6,835 nt of DNA from Myxococcales bacterium (GCA_027005175.1 JALTMC010000146.1:379-7213), one strand, 5' to 3'. Positions 1 through 6,764 are shown, counted from the first letter of the stretch. Notes: generated from the sequence alone by a model not told the origin. Translations and numbers: made by a program.

Positions 1-1330
1 GTTCACGTGTAAAAGAGCCAGCATCCTGTGTCAGTCGTTCGAGCACTTGAAATCGTTCTGTCAGTTGTCGCATCTCATTTCGGAAGGCTTCCCGTTCTTC
101 TGTGTTCCGCTCAAGCATCATCTCGATACTTTGATTTAAACCAACACCAGAGCGTTGAAGGATGCGATGAGCGGGTCTTAAGGTGCTCTCCAACAGCTCC
201 TTCATCTTGTCTGGTAGCTGCTTTTCATAGTCTAGCAGCACTTCGACCAGTCCGGTGAGAGCTTCATGTTGTCGAGTTAACCCCGTGACTCTTTCAGAGA
301 GCAATTGCTCTGTGTGAGCGATCGGGTTGAGGGCATTGGATACTTCCTGACCAACCTGAACCATCTGCCTTGCATTGTTGGCGATCGATTGTGTCCAGGT
401 ATGCAGTACTTTTTGGGTTCCTTGAAGCTCCTCTGATAGAGGCATCAGGTAGGTTGGTAGCAAATGGAGCTGTTCTTGCTGGAGCCTCCATTGCTCCTGC
501 CACTCTCTCCATTGAATGTCAAAGGTTGCGAGAAATAACTTCTGATTTTCTTCCAGTCTTGCAAGAAGTGGATCCACATCAGGGCTCCCTTCCAGGGTGG
601 AAGCCTGAGATGGTGCTTGAACCTGTGCTCTCTGCTCGATCAACACATTGTTTTGAGCCAAATGCGGGTACAACGAACGTCGGATTTGTTGGGTGAGTGA
701 CTCCAGTAATTTTTGATAGTCGTGGTTGCGCTCTGTCTCCATATGGAGGGTCATGTTGTGAAAGGCCCGTAAGAGGAGAGAGGCGAATAGGCCACAAACG
801 CTGGTCCAGAAGGCTGCGGACATTAAAGGCAGCACATTGCGAAGCCCTTCGTTCAGGCGTTGGAGGCCTCCATCCAAAGGCAACTGTGTGAGGGCTGCGG
901 TGAGGCCAAGAAAGGTACCTAACAGACCCAAGAGAACCGCGATACTGGGCCACTTCTCCCATCGCTCAGGGGTGGGTTGCTTCTCTTCCAGAATCACATG
1001 TGAGTTTAAGCCGAGATCCATCATCCGGCGTGCTGTCTCTTCTGCGTCAGGAGGAGTCGGGTAGACATTGATATGGGCTACAAGGTCAGACAAGTAGTGT
1101 GCATTGAGTTGTTCTTTCAACTCATCCCCTTGACCTTCAAACTTGATCAGACCATCGATTCGTCCATGGCAGTGGGTCTCAAAGGCTGACCAAAGCTCTT
1201 GCCAATGCCTTCGACTCTTGCGCAATTGAAATCGTTGGTACAAAACAAACCCGAGTGTTAGAAGCAAGAGAGTACTGTATACTCCATTCAATGCTCCTGA
1301 GTAGGCAAGTTGTGTTAAAGTGGCGGTCAT
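1..1330 (-). CDS. MotA/TolQ/ExbB-type proton channel subunit with long helical tail, ZorA-like (partial, C-terminus off the left edge)
   Basis: The minus-strand frame opens with ATG at 1330 and stays open to base 1, giving at least 443 residues and no stop. AAGGA at 1337-1341 lies 6 nt upstream of the ATG and supports this start. Membrane segments can be seen at about residues 12-31, 129-150 and 166-187, with a roughly 95-residue soluble linker between the first two; this is the three-helix TolQ/ExbB/ZorA topology. Segment 2 carries GLLGTFLGLT (135-144) and segment 3 carries AFWTSVCGLF (173-182). T139 and T176/S177 fall where the family has its pore-lining Thr/Ser residues. After residue 188 the protein is a polar stretch rich in Glu, Gln, Leu and Arg without further membrane segments, probably a long helical or coiled-coil cytoplasmic tail. 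In ZorA such a tail is attached to an ion-driven motor that works with the peptidoglycan-binding ZorB. Membership of the proton-channel superfamily is well supported; the ZorA assignment is inference, because the expected neighbours (zorB and others, further along this strand) are outside the window. The alternative is an uncharacterised TolQ-like motor. Confidence 0.72.
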   Translation of the reverse strand, partial: MTATLTQLAYSGALNGVYSTLLLLTLGFVLYQRFQLRKSRRHWQELWSAFETHCHGRIDGLIKFEGQGDELKEQLNAHYLSDLVAHINVYPTPPDAEETARRMMDLGLNSHVILEEKQPTPERWEKWPSIAVLLGLLGTFLGLTAALTQLPLDGGLQRLNEGLRNVLPLMSAAFWTSVCGLFASLLLRAFHNMTLHMETERNHDYQKLLESLTQQIRRSLYPHLAQNNVLIEQRAQVQAPSQASTLEGSPDVDPLLARLEENQKLFLATFDIQWREWQEQWRLQQEQLHLLPTYLMPLSEELQGTQKVLHTWTQSIANNARQMVQVGQEVSNALNPIAHTEQLLSERVTGLTRQHEALTGLVEVLLDYEKQLPDKMKELLESTLRPAHRILQRSGVGLNQSIEMMLERNTEEREAFRNEMRQLTERFQVLERLTQDAGSFTRE

Positions 1331-1488
1331 ACGATATCCTTAAATCAACTGTAGATGGGAACCAGGCTAAGGAGTGAGTTGAACAGAAACGTTGGTGCTT
1401 GAGTTGTGCTATCTTACATTGTTCTTGTCTATCATCTTGTCTCTTCCGTAGAGCTCGTGTTCCCCTTTGAGAAGTAGAGAGAAAAAGT
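1331..1488. promoter_or_regulatory. Divergent intergenic region between the ZorA-like gene and thrC
   Basis: This 158-bp gap must hold the promoters of both flanking genes. On the plus strand the best sigma70-like pair that I see is TTGGTG (1392-1397), a 17-bp spacer and TACATT (1415-1420). The -35 is weak, so this is only a candidate for thrC. I find no convincing pair for the minus-strand gene. CTTGTCT occurs twice with a 12-bp period (1424-1430 and 1436-1442), which could be chance. No leader peptide or attenuator-like hairpin for threonine control is evident. Confidence 0.3.
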
Positions 1489-2835
1489 ATGCAATTTATC
1501 AGTACGAATCAACAGGCTCCCGCTGTTACGTTCCGAGAAGCTCTGTTGCAAGGGCAGGCTCCCGATGGAGGTTTGTACTGGCCTCTTTCCATCCCTTCCC
1601 TGAGTGAATCACAGATCTCTGCGTGGTCTGCTCTCTCGTATGCGTCGATTGTTGCTGAATTACTGCTGCCATATATGTCTGATGTCATCACAAAAGAACG
1701 CCTCCAGGCGATATGTCACGAAGCTTACAATTTCGATATCCCACTCGAACATGTCAACCAGCGGCAGCATCTCATGCGCTTAGATCAAGGACCTACCGCA
1801 TCTTTTAAGGATTTTGCCGCTCGCGCTATGGCACGCTTGATGTCTCACTTCCTCAAGGAAGACCAACGGGAACTTGTCATCCTGACTGCCACATCCGGTG
1901 ATACCGGCAGTGCTATCGCACAAGCCTTCGCCGGCGTTCCTGGAATGAAGGTTGTTATTTTGTTTCCACGCGACGAGGTGACTCGTCGGCAACGCAAACA
2001 AATGACGACCCTCCGTGGTAATATCACAGCGATTGCTCTGGAAGGCAAATTTGATGACTGCCAGGCCATGGTGAAACAGGCATTCTCGGACCCTCGGCTC
2101 TCAGGAATCCCTTTGTCTTCCGCCAACTCCATCAATATCGGCCGACTGCTCCCTCAAATGGGATACTACGCCTACGCCTATAGTCGGGTGGCTCAATATC
2201 CTGAACCCATTTCCTTCGTTATCCCCTGTGGGAACTTTGGAAATATGATGGGGGCTTGCTTGTTGCGGGCCATGGGCCTTCCGATGGAACGTATTGTTAT
2301 CGCTGTCAACTCCAATGATGAAGTGCCCACATTCCTTGGCTCCGGAACATACGAAAAAATTGTCCCAAGTCGCAACTGCCTTTCCAATGCGATGAATGTT
2401 GGTCACCCCTCAAACCTTACCCGGCTTGTTCAGTTGTATGGCGGACAAATGGACCACACAGGCACGATCTCCACCATGCCCAACCTTGAACAAATGAGAA
2501 GAGACTTCTTCTCTGTCAGCATCTCTGATCAAGAAACTCGTGACACCATCGTTCAGGTCTACAAAGAATACAATGTCCTCCTCGAACCTCATGGCGCAGT
2601 CGGGTGGGCAGGCTTGCAAAAGTATCTCAAATCCCAACCTGACATGGCCGCTTCGTTGCTCGTCGCTATCGAAACCGCTCACCCCGCCAAGTTCCCAGAA
2701 GCCATACAGGAACTCCTTGGCTTTGACCCCGAAGTTCCTCCATCTCTTCAACATATCGAAGCGAAACCCGAAACCTTTGATACCTTTCCTCACGATTACG
2801 AACACTTCGCACAATGGCTCTTGGACAAGTTCTAG
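1489..2835 (+). CDS. thrC: Threonine synthase
   Basis: Pyridoxal-phosphate enzyme of the cytoplasm that converts O-phospho-L-homoserine and water to L-threonine and phosphate, the last step of threonine synthesis. At 448 residues it has the usual length for the long bacterial class. The N-terminal block has the family pattern APDGGLYWP (24-32). GPTASFKDF (101-109) holds the PLP-binding lysine K107. TSGDTGSA (135-142), SANSINIGR (211-219) and the phosphate-cradle sequence CGNFGN (247-252) follow in the expected order, and ETAHPAKF (395-402) closes the C-terminal part. One small oddity: the family usually has Asp in the DVG-x-PSN segment, and here it is Asn (NVGHPSN, N303). The start codon at 1489 is preceded by only a weak purine-rich ribosome site (GAGAGA about 1477-1482), but the N-terminus aligns well with what I know of the family. 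Neither homoserine kinase nor homoserine dehydrogenase is adjacent, so it appears to be a single-gene unit. It is convergent with the next gene, 45 bp away. Confidence 0.96.
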   Translation: MQFISTNQQAPAVTFREALLQGQAPDGGLYWPLSIPSLSESQISAWSALSYASIVAELLLPYMSDVITKERLQAICHEAYNFDIPLEHVNQRQHLMRLDQGPTASFKDFAARAMARLMSHFLKEDQRELVILTATSGDTGSAIAQAFAGVPGMKVVILFPRDEVTRRQRKQMTTLRGNITAIALEGKFDDCQAMVKQAFSDPRLSGIPLSSANSINIGRLLPQMGYYAYAYSRVAQYPEPISFVIPCGNFGNMMGACLLRAMGLPMERIVIAVNSNDEVPTFLGSGTYEKIVPSRNCLSNAMNVGHPSNLTRLVQLYGGQMDHTGTISTMPNLEQMRRDFFSVSISDQETRDTIVQVYKEYNVLLEPHGAVGWAGLQKYLKSQPDMAASLLVAIETAHPAKFPEAIQELLGFDPEVPPSLQHIEAKPETFDTFPHDYEHFAQWLLDKF

Positions 2836-2880
2836 CCTATGATTGTTACTCAACTTACACTGCAAGCTATGTTGTTCCTG

Positions 2881-3549
2881 TTAAATGTCAGCAGAGTCTC
2901 CTGGTTGAAGGACTAAGGCGTCGGCTTTTGTGATACGGGAGGCCCAGGCGTCTGCGTCTTGTTCAATGAGGGGCCAGGTATTGTAATGGATGGGGATGAC
3001 TTTCTTGGGTTGGAGAAACTCGATGGCTTTGAGAGAGTCGTCAGGCCCCATCGTGAAGTTGTCACCGATGGGAAGGATGGCCAGGTCTATGCCTGCTTCT
3101 CCAATAAGTGTCATGTCATAGAATAACGCAGTGTCTCCAGAATGATAGATCTTTTTGTCGTCGATGGTGAAGAGTAGCCCTGCTGGATTGCCACCATAGG
3201 AGCCGTCAGGCATCGATGAGCCATGATGTGCGATGGTCAGCTTGACTCGACCAAAGGAAAAATCATGCCCTCCTCCAATATGCATGGGGTGTGTCTTCTC
3301 AACACCCTGCGCTTGAGCCCAGTTTACCACCTCAAAGTTACCAATCACTGTTGCACCTGTGCGTTTGGCGATCTCTGTTGTGTCTCCATAGTGATCAGCG
3401 TGTCCATGTGTCAGGACGATAAAATCAGCTTCCACTTGCTCGGCTGTCACTTTCGCTTGTGGGTTTCCTGTCAGGAATGGATCGATCAGGATCTTGGAGC
3501 CTCCACCTTCCAACAAACAACATGCATGCCCAAGCCAAGTTACTTTCAT
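2881..3549 (-). CDS. UPF0173/YtkL-type metal-dependent hydrolase (metallo-beta-lactamase fold)
   Basis: A 222-residue cytoplasmic hydrolase of the beta-lactamase-fold class (COG2220-like). I chose ATG at 3549 because AAAGGAGA lies 7 nt upstream and because the protein then begins MKVTWLGHA, the standard family start. An in-frame ATG further upstream at 3636 would add 29 charged residues with no family counterpart. Metal ligands are visible: THGHADH (47-53, ligands H48, H50, D52, H53), H108/H109 in AHHGSS, D139 in YHSGDT and H188 in PIHYNTW. YGGNPAG (118-124) is also typical of this family. The substrate is unknown for most members; the tRNase Z and lactonase relatives show that the fold alone does not predict it. 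It lies downstream of the membrane glycosyltransferase on the same strand, but the 233-bp gap suggests its own promoter. No rho-independent terminator is evident in the 45 bp between its stop and that of thrC. Confidence 0.93.
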   Translation of the reverse strand: MKVTWLGHACCLLEGGGSKILIDPFLTGNPQAKVTAEQVEADFIVLTHGHADHYGDTTEIAKRTGATVIGNFEVVNWAQAQGVEKTHPMHIGGGHDFSFGRVKLTIAHHGSSMPDGSYGGNPAGLLFTIDDKKIYHSGDTALFYDMTLIGEAGIDLAILPIGDNFTMGPDDSLKAIEFLQPKKVIPIHYNTWPLIEQDADAWASRITKADALVLQPGDSADI

Positions 3550-3556
3550 CAGATTA

Positions 3557-3564
3557 TCTCCTTT
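3557..3564 (-). promoter_or_regulatory. Shine-Dalgarno site that fixes the hydrolase start
   Basis: Read on the minus strand this is AAAGGAGA, a near-perfect anti-16S match placed 7 nt before ATG at 3549. It is the reason for rejecting the longer form that would begin at 3636. Confidence 0.85.
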
Positions 3565-3647
3565 ATTTGTCCAGCCTTTCTTGCTCTTGTCTTTTTGATG
3601 GGGTTCTCCTCGTCTTCTTGAGGGAGCCATTGCCAAAGACGGCTGAC

Positions 3648-3677
3648 TTTGTACGGACTGGGTGAATTCTGTGGCAA
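3648..3677 (-). promoter_or_regulatory. Candidate sigma70-like promoter for the hydrolase
   Basis: On the minus strand TTGCCA (3672-3677), an 18-bp spacer and TACAAA (3648-3653) form a plausible -35/-10 pair, giving a leader of about 90 nt. Each box matches the consensus in four or five of six positions. This is an inference from sequence alone. Confidence 0.35.
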
Positions 3678-3720
3678 ACGTATCATCATCATTGTGAGTG
3701 AATCAAGTGGATCTCTTGCT

Positions 3721-3764
3721 TCTTTCTGGAGTTGAGTCGGATTCTTTCTGGAGTTGAGTCGGAA
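3721..3764. repeat. 22-bp perfect-core tandem duplication
   Basis: Two head-to-tail copies of a 22-bp unit beginning TCTTTCTGGAGTTGAGTCGG (3721-3742 and 3743-3764). They are identical over 21 bases and differ only in the last base (T against A). The pair lies in the non-coding gap 19 bp beyond the stop codon of the GT-C gene, so it does not alter a protein. The probable origin is replication slippage; no stem or known site is evident in it. Confidence 0.85.
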
Positions 3765-3782
3765 TCGTTGGGGGCGAACTCG

Positions 3783-5369
3783 TCACTGTACGGAGAGCCA
3801 TGGAGCGGGATAGTAGTTGCCTCTGGTTCGGTGCCATTTACGCAGAATCTTTTGTCTTTTTTGATAGGAACTCCAAAAGTGTGTGGTGTAGTAGACAAGC
3901 TGGCTATCTCGAATCTCCCAGAGTCGGTAGCGATACGCTTGTTGATCCAGATCCAAGATCACGGACTTGAGATACCTGGCATTTTTATGTCTCATCAGTC
4001 GTTTGGCTTCTTGTTTCGTTAGAACGATGCGGGGTTTGTCTTCTGTCGGAACTTTAAGCATATAGGCAAACCGATCATTCCAGGACCATCCATCGTAAGC
4101 GAATGCACCCAAGATCTGAACACCGATGGAAAGTAGGAAAAAGAGAAGAAAGCTCCACCGTAAAACTGTATGTTTCATGATGGACTTTATAATGGGGATT
4201 AATAAAAGGGTGAATATCACGGTCAGGTCAACGATATGCCTGTATCCGAAGCTATTACCACCCCACCAGTCAAAGTGCATACTTTCGATACCCAGTATCA
4301 GTACGAGAGCGGGTATCAGTGCCCAAAATATCCGAAACTCTTCTCGCTTTTCCCATAGCCAAGGGGCAACAAAGACAAAAATCAAACAAGGAGAGTAGAT
4401 CAGTAGCCCACGGGATGGGCTGATAAGATGACCTAGAAGTCCTTCCCAAAGGGGAGTTTGCCAAAGGGCTGGGCTTCCTGTTTTCTTCAATGCTATACCG
4501 ATCGCTCCTTGGGCCTGCCCCAATGCCCATGGAGCACCAAAGTGAATGTGGTTGTAATAGGCCAGTCCAACAGCAAATGGTAGACCTGAGAGTATATACA
4601 GCCCCAACGCTTTTCGATGGAATAGGAGTAGATAAATCGCCACACAGATCACGACAATGGCGCTGGTTGGTCGGCAAACCGTTGCCCAGGCAAAAGCGAA
4701 GGCTGTGGGCACTGCATATATGGTATGTTTTGGAATGCGTAAGAGGAAGAATACTCCCAACATCAGTGCTAGCTCGTTGGGCGCATGTTGCCACAATGCT
4801 TGACTGCTAATGCTCCAAACACATGTACCCAAACCAAAGGTTAAAGCACATAGCCAGGCGAGGGGTAAGGAGACAAATGACAAGGCGATGAAAAAGAGCA
4901 ACACGGCTGTCGCTGCAACCATCAGAGACGCTGCAAGTTTGGCAGCAAACCACAGGGCTTCGGGGTGCTCTCTTAAATCACCTAAAAATAGGTGAAATAC
5001 GGCAAAGATAGGCAGCGCACTCAGGGCGGACCCGATTCCAAAAATACTGGCATACTCTCCTGGCTGCTTCGAGCGCATCAAAAAATAGGGAACCGTTTGA
5101 ACCGTGAGCTCTCCTTTTTTATACAGAGACTCCAGTGTTGGGTTCCAAGATCGTATTCGAAAACTTCGTTGGGTGCCTTTATGCTTCAAGCGCCAAAGAA
5201 ACATAAAGGGCACTTCAGATGCTTTGAAAGACAGGTCTCCATCCTTGAGTACACTTGCCCCCAGATAGACCGATGGAAAGCTGTCATAGTTGGGGAGTAC
5301 GTCGATATTGGAGGAGTAGACTACCAGCAACAGTGTAAATAACAGCCAGCTGCTTGTCCTTCGGGTCAT
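3783..5369 (-). CDS. Multi-pass inner-membrane protein, GT-C glycosyltransferase-like
   Basis: A 528-residue integral membrane protein starting with ATG at 5369, with AAGGAA (5374-5379) 4 nt upstream. The first membrane helix (about 7-22) is followed by a large extracytoplasmic loop with acidic residues (D23, D29, D43, D45), where GT-C enzymes keep catalytic and metal-binding acids. About ten further hydrophobic segments follow, spread over roughly residues 108-425. SPSRGLLIYSP (317-327) and WWGGNSFGYRH (368-378) are signatures that I recognise from bacterial membrane proteins related to dolichyl-phosphate-mannose mannosyltransferases. The roughly 100-residue C-terminal tail is polar and charged. 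The expected role is transfer of a sugar from a polyprenyl-phosphate carrier to an envelope acceptor, but substrate and acceptor cannot be read from the sequence and no glycan-synthesis genes are adjacent. It appears to be transcribed from its own promoter at 5433-5461. The GT-C assignment is inference from motifs and topology; the membrane nature is clear. Confidence 0.8.
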   Translation of the reverse strand: MTRRTSSWLLFTLLLVVYSSNIDVLPNYDSFPSVYLGASVLKDGDLSFKASEVPFMFLWRLKHKGTQRSFRIRSWNPTLESLYKKGELTVQTVPYFLMRSKQPGEYASIFGIGSALSALPIFAVFHLFLGDLREHPEALWFAAKLAASLMVAATAVLLFFIALSFVSLPLAWLCALTFGLGTCVWSISSQALWQHAPNELALMLGVFFLLRIPKHTIYAVPTAFAFAWATVCRPTSAIVVICVAIYLLLFHRKALGLYILSGLPFAVGLAYYNHIHFGAPWALGQAQGAIGIALKKTGSPALWQTPLWEGLLGHLISPSRGLLIYSPCLIFVFVAPWLWEKREEFRIFWALIPALVLILGIESMHFDWWGGNSFGYRHIVDLTVIFTLLLIPIIKSIMKHTVLRWSFLLFFLLSIGVQILGAFAYDGWSWNDRFAYMLKVPTEDKPRIVLTKQEAKRLMRHKNARYLKSVILDLDQQAYRYRLWEIRDSQLVYYTTHFWSSYQKRQKILRKWHRTRGNYYPAPWLSVQ

Positions 5370-5432
5370 CGGTTTCCTTAGAGGCTTGAGGATGGTAGAG
5401 GGTTGAGGATAGTGTCTCTTTGCCGAAACAGA

Positions 5433-5461
5433 AAGATATCACTGCCTTGTGAGGAGGTCAA
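5433..5461 (-). promoter_or_regulatory. Sigma70-like promoter for the GT-C membrane protein
   Basis: On the minus strand TTGACC (5456-5461), a spacer of exactly 17 bp and TATCTT (5433-5438) make a good -35/-10 pair, with five and four of six consensus bases. The predicted transcript start is near 5426, giving a leader of about 57 nt before the ATG at 5369. Spacing and position are good; the promoter is inferred. Confidence 0.55.
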
Positions 5462-5472
5462 GGACCTTGACC
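5456..5472. promoter_or_regulatory. 17-bp palindrome over the -35 box, possible operator
   Basis: GGTCAAGGACCTTGACC is a perfect 8-bp inverted repeat around a single central base. Its left half contains the whole -35 box of the GT-C promoter, which is where a dimeric repressor would block RNA polymerase. No regulator gene is in the window to pair with it, so the operator role is inference; the palindrome itself is seen directly. Confidence 0.45.
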
Positions 5473-5535
5473 CTCAAGCTGTAGAGCTGGAGAATTCCTC
5501 CCTTGACAACCGTTGCTGGATATCCCACATTTCAA

Positions 5536-5555
5536 AAATGTGCAGATGTAGACAT
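5536..5555 (+). repeat. Direct repeat core, copy A
   Basis: AAATGTGCAGATGTAGACAT matches copy B at 5600-5619 in 19 of 20 bases (G against A at one position), in the same orientation and 64 bp away. Copy A overlaps the left arm of the first inverted repeat. Confidence 0.8.
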
Positions 5556-5584
5556 GGTGTATCTAATCGTTGGACACACCATGT
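5552..5584. repeat. Inverted repeat 1 (9-bp arms, 15-nt loop)
   Basis: ACATGGTGT (5552-5560) is exactly complementary to ACACCATGT (5576-5584). Its left arm continues out of repeat core A. No T-run follows closely on the plus strand, so it is not a convincing terminator. Confidence 0.65.
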
Positions 5585-5593
5585 TCAAAATTC

Positions 5594-5627
5594 GGACAGA
5601 AATGTACAGATGTAGACATTTCTGTCC
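5594..5627. repeat. Inverted repeat 2 (perfect 12-bp arms, 10-nt loop)
   Basis: GGACAGAAATGT (5594-5605) and ACATTTCTGTCC (5616-5627) are perfect complements around the loop ACAGATGTAG. The loop and inner arms are repeat core B. As RNA this would be a very stable hairpin on either strand. No good U-tract follows on the plus strand, and on the minus strand only a short TTTT lies a few bases on. A miniature inverted-repeat element, a scar of an insertion sequence or a structured RNA are all possible. Confidence 0.75.
5600..5619 (+). repeat. Direct repeat core, copy B
   Basis: AAATGTACAGATGTAGACAT is the second copy of the 20-bp core, centred in inverted repeat 2. Confidence 0.8.
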
Positions 5628-5758
5628 CTCACTGCCCCTCACAGCCTTTTGAGATTAGTCCAACTCTTGGGAAGGTGAATAAAGTAGTTCGGCATCGGCA
5701 GATTTTACTTTTATTTGCCTTTGAATATTGGTATCTTTTCGTAGTCTAGATATTCTGT

Positions 5759-5764
5759 TACAAT
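5759..5764 (+). promoter_or_regulatory. Candidate -10 element upstream of the HEPN-like gene
   Basis: TACAAT lies 40 bp before the chosen start codon and matches the -10 consensus in five of six bases. No good -35 box is found at 16-18 bp upstream (TTTTCG occupies that place), so this is a weak candidate. Confidence 0.3.
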
Positions 5765-5804
5765 ACACTCTGGATTCTACAACTTTTTTCATGTGAGACT
5801 TTCA

Positions 5805-6764
5805 ATGGAAACATTAGATGATTTGTTATTAGAGTTTGAAGAATATGTGACTATTCCTAGCTCTTGGGGAGAAGGAGAGCATTCATTTGATTCTATTCCT
5901 GATGCTGTTTTAAATGCTGATATATATCAAGAAATTCTAACCTCTGTCCAAGATATTCCACCTATTCCTATTGGTTCGAGTGCAGCATCTGCTCTTTCTC
6001 TCTTTTCATGGAAGAACTTATTGCTTGGAGGACCTATTTTCTTACTAATAAAAAAGCTATTCAGTAAGAACCTGCTCTCGTCTGATATGATATCCATCTT
6101 GCAAAATATTCAGAAGATAGGAGGGCTTCACATCCCTGCAAAAGAGTTGATAAGACATAGTCAACTCAAAGTAAATGTTTGGAAATCAATGGAAAAGATG
6201 GAGTCAGTTCTTGATGAAGAGGATGATTTTACAGCTTTATGCGCGAGGTTACTCAATTTAGTTGAAGCTCTTTATAGGGATCTGTTTGTTACACAAGATG
6301 CAAAAATTATCAATGAAGCTCTACAGTTCTGTATTGATAAGAGAAGCAAGAAATTACTGGAGAGATGGCGGGATAAAAAAACGTATATTTCCTATCACTA
6401 TATTTCAATATGGTTGGGCTCATTAGAAAGCGGGTGGAAAGGTAATAATAAAATTATATGTGACTATCTTAGAAGTATTGTATTTATGCCTAGCTTTGTT
6501 TTTAGTGATGGAGAAACTTCTTCAGCTATTTCAAGACTTAAGGGGGCTAGGAATTCAGTTATGCATGCATCAAAGTCTGTAATGTCTTCTGATGAGTATT
6601 CTGGTCTTTGCATGCTATTATTAGGCAACTTAAATGTTTCTGAATGGTTAAACCATGGAGCCGTTCAATCAGCATTGCTTCACGATATTATTTCCCAGCG
6701 ATGTGTTCTCGTTTTACTTTCAGTTATATACCGCGAGTTATCACAACTTGCGTTTAACATGTAG
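5805..6764 (+). CDS. Unrecognised protein with C-terminal HEPN-like RNase motif and one possible membrane helix
   Basis: A 319-residue protein when begun at ATG 5805 (METLDDLL). GTG at 5793 would add four residues. Neither start has a strong ribosome site, so the choice is uncertain. The N-terminal 50 residues are acidic. A hydrophobic stretch at about 61-83 ending in the basic sequence KKLFSK may be a membrane helix or a buried helix. The rest is predicted helical. RNSVMH at 249-254 fits the R-N-x3-H active-site pattern of HEPN ribonucleases (R249, N250, H254), with a preceding leucine-rich helical region including LVEALYRDLF (152-161), as HEPN domains have. HEPN proteins cut RNA in toxin-antitoxin and abortive-infection systems, so an RNA-targeting defence role is a reasonable inference. 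I do not recognise the family, and the motif alone could be chance. Hand counts give 38% G+C at 5821-5880 and 30% at 6421-6480, against 50% in a thrC line (2161-2220), which suggests horizontal acquisition. No antitoxin-like gene is visible upstream. Confidence 0.75.
   Translation: METLDDLLLEFEEYVTIPSSWGEGEHSFDSIPDAVLNADIYQEILTSVQDIPPIPIGSSAASALSLFSWKNLLLGGPIFLLIKKLFSKNLLSSDMISILQNIQKIGGLHIPAKELIRHSQLKVNVWKSMEKMESVLDEEDDFTALCARLLNLVEALYRDLFVTQDAKIINEALQFCIDKRSKKLLERWRDKKTYISYHYISIWLGSLESGWKGNNKIICDYLRSIVFMPSFVFSDGETSSAISRLKGARNSVMHASKSVMSSDEYSGLCMLLLGNLNVSEWLNHGAVQSALLHDIISQRCVLVLLSVIYRELSQLAFNM

Larger units (their letters stand above)
5370..5804. other. 435-bp non-coding stretch with promoter, palindrome and structured repeats
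   Basis: This stretch separates the divergent GT-C and HEPN-like genes. The left part (5433-5472) holds the GT-C promoter and a palindrome. The middle part (5536-5627) holds a direct repeat and two inverted repeats. The right part (about 5640-5804) becomes visibly A+T-rich and merges in composition with the gene that follows. An open frame at 5403-5615 on the plus strand has no ribosome site, crosses all these palindromes and resembles nothing that I know, so I do not call it a gene. Confidence 0.6.

Noticed and set aside
301-400. GCGATCG motifs resembling the cyanobacterial HIP1 octamer
   Set aside because: Only 7 of 8 bases match at two sites and the sequence is not enriched elsewhere in the window.
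579-962. 127-residue minus-strand open frame, also 28-258, 370-696, 697-891 and 837-1064 on the plus strand
   Set aside because: They overlap the ZorA-like frame, which has coherent membrane segments and family motifs and runs uninterrupted over the whole stretch; the overlapping translations have no recognisable pattern and no ribosome sites.
2410-2865. 151-residue open frame antisense to the end of thrC
   Set aside because: It is a shadow of a well-supported threonine synthase and has no motif of its own.
3223-3621. 132-residue plus-strand open frame across the hydrolase gene
   Set aside because: Shadow frame of the hydrolase with cysteine-rich random-looking sequence and no family match.
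3550-3636. Longer N-terminus of the hydrolase starting at 3636
   Set aside because: The extra residues are charged and unlike the family, and a strong Shine-Dalgarno site sits directly before ATG 3549.
5403-5615. 70-residue plus-strand open frame upstream of the HEPN-like gene
   Set aside because: No ribosome site, no recognisable motif, and it crosses the operator-like palindrome and most of the repeats; considered as an antitoxin but not supported.
5594-5627. Rho-independent terminator
   Set aside because: The stem is strong, but no proper T-run follows on either strand and no gene ends nearby in a direction that would use it.
5536-5627. Minimal CRISPR array
   Set aside because: Only two repeat copies, the interval between them is largely self-complementary rather than a unique spacer, and there are no cas genes.
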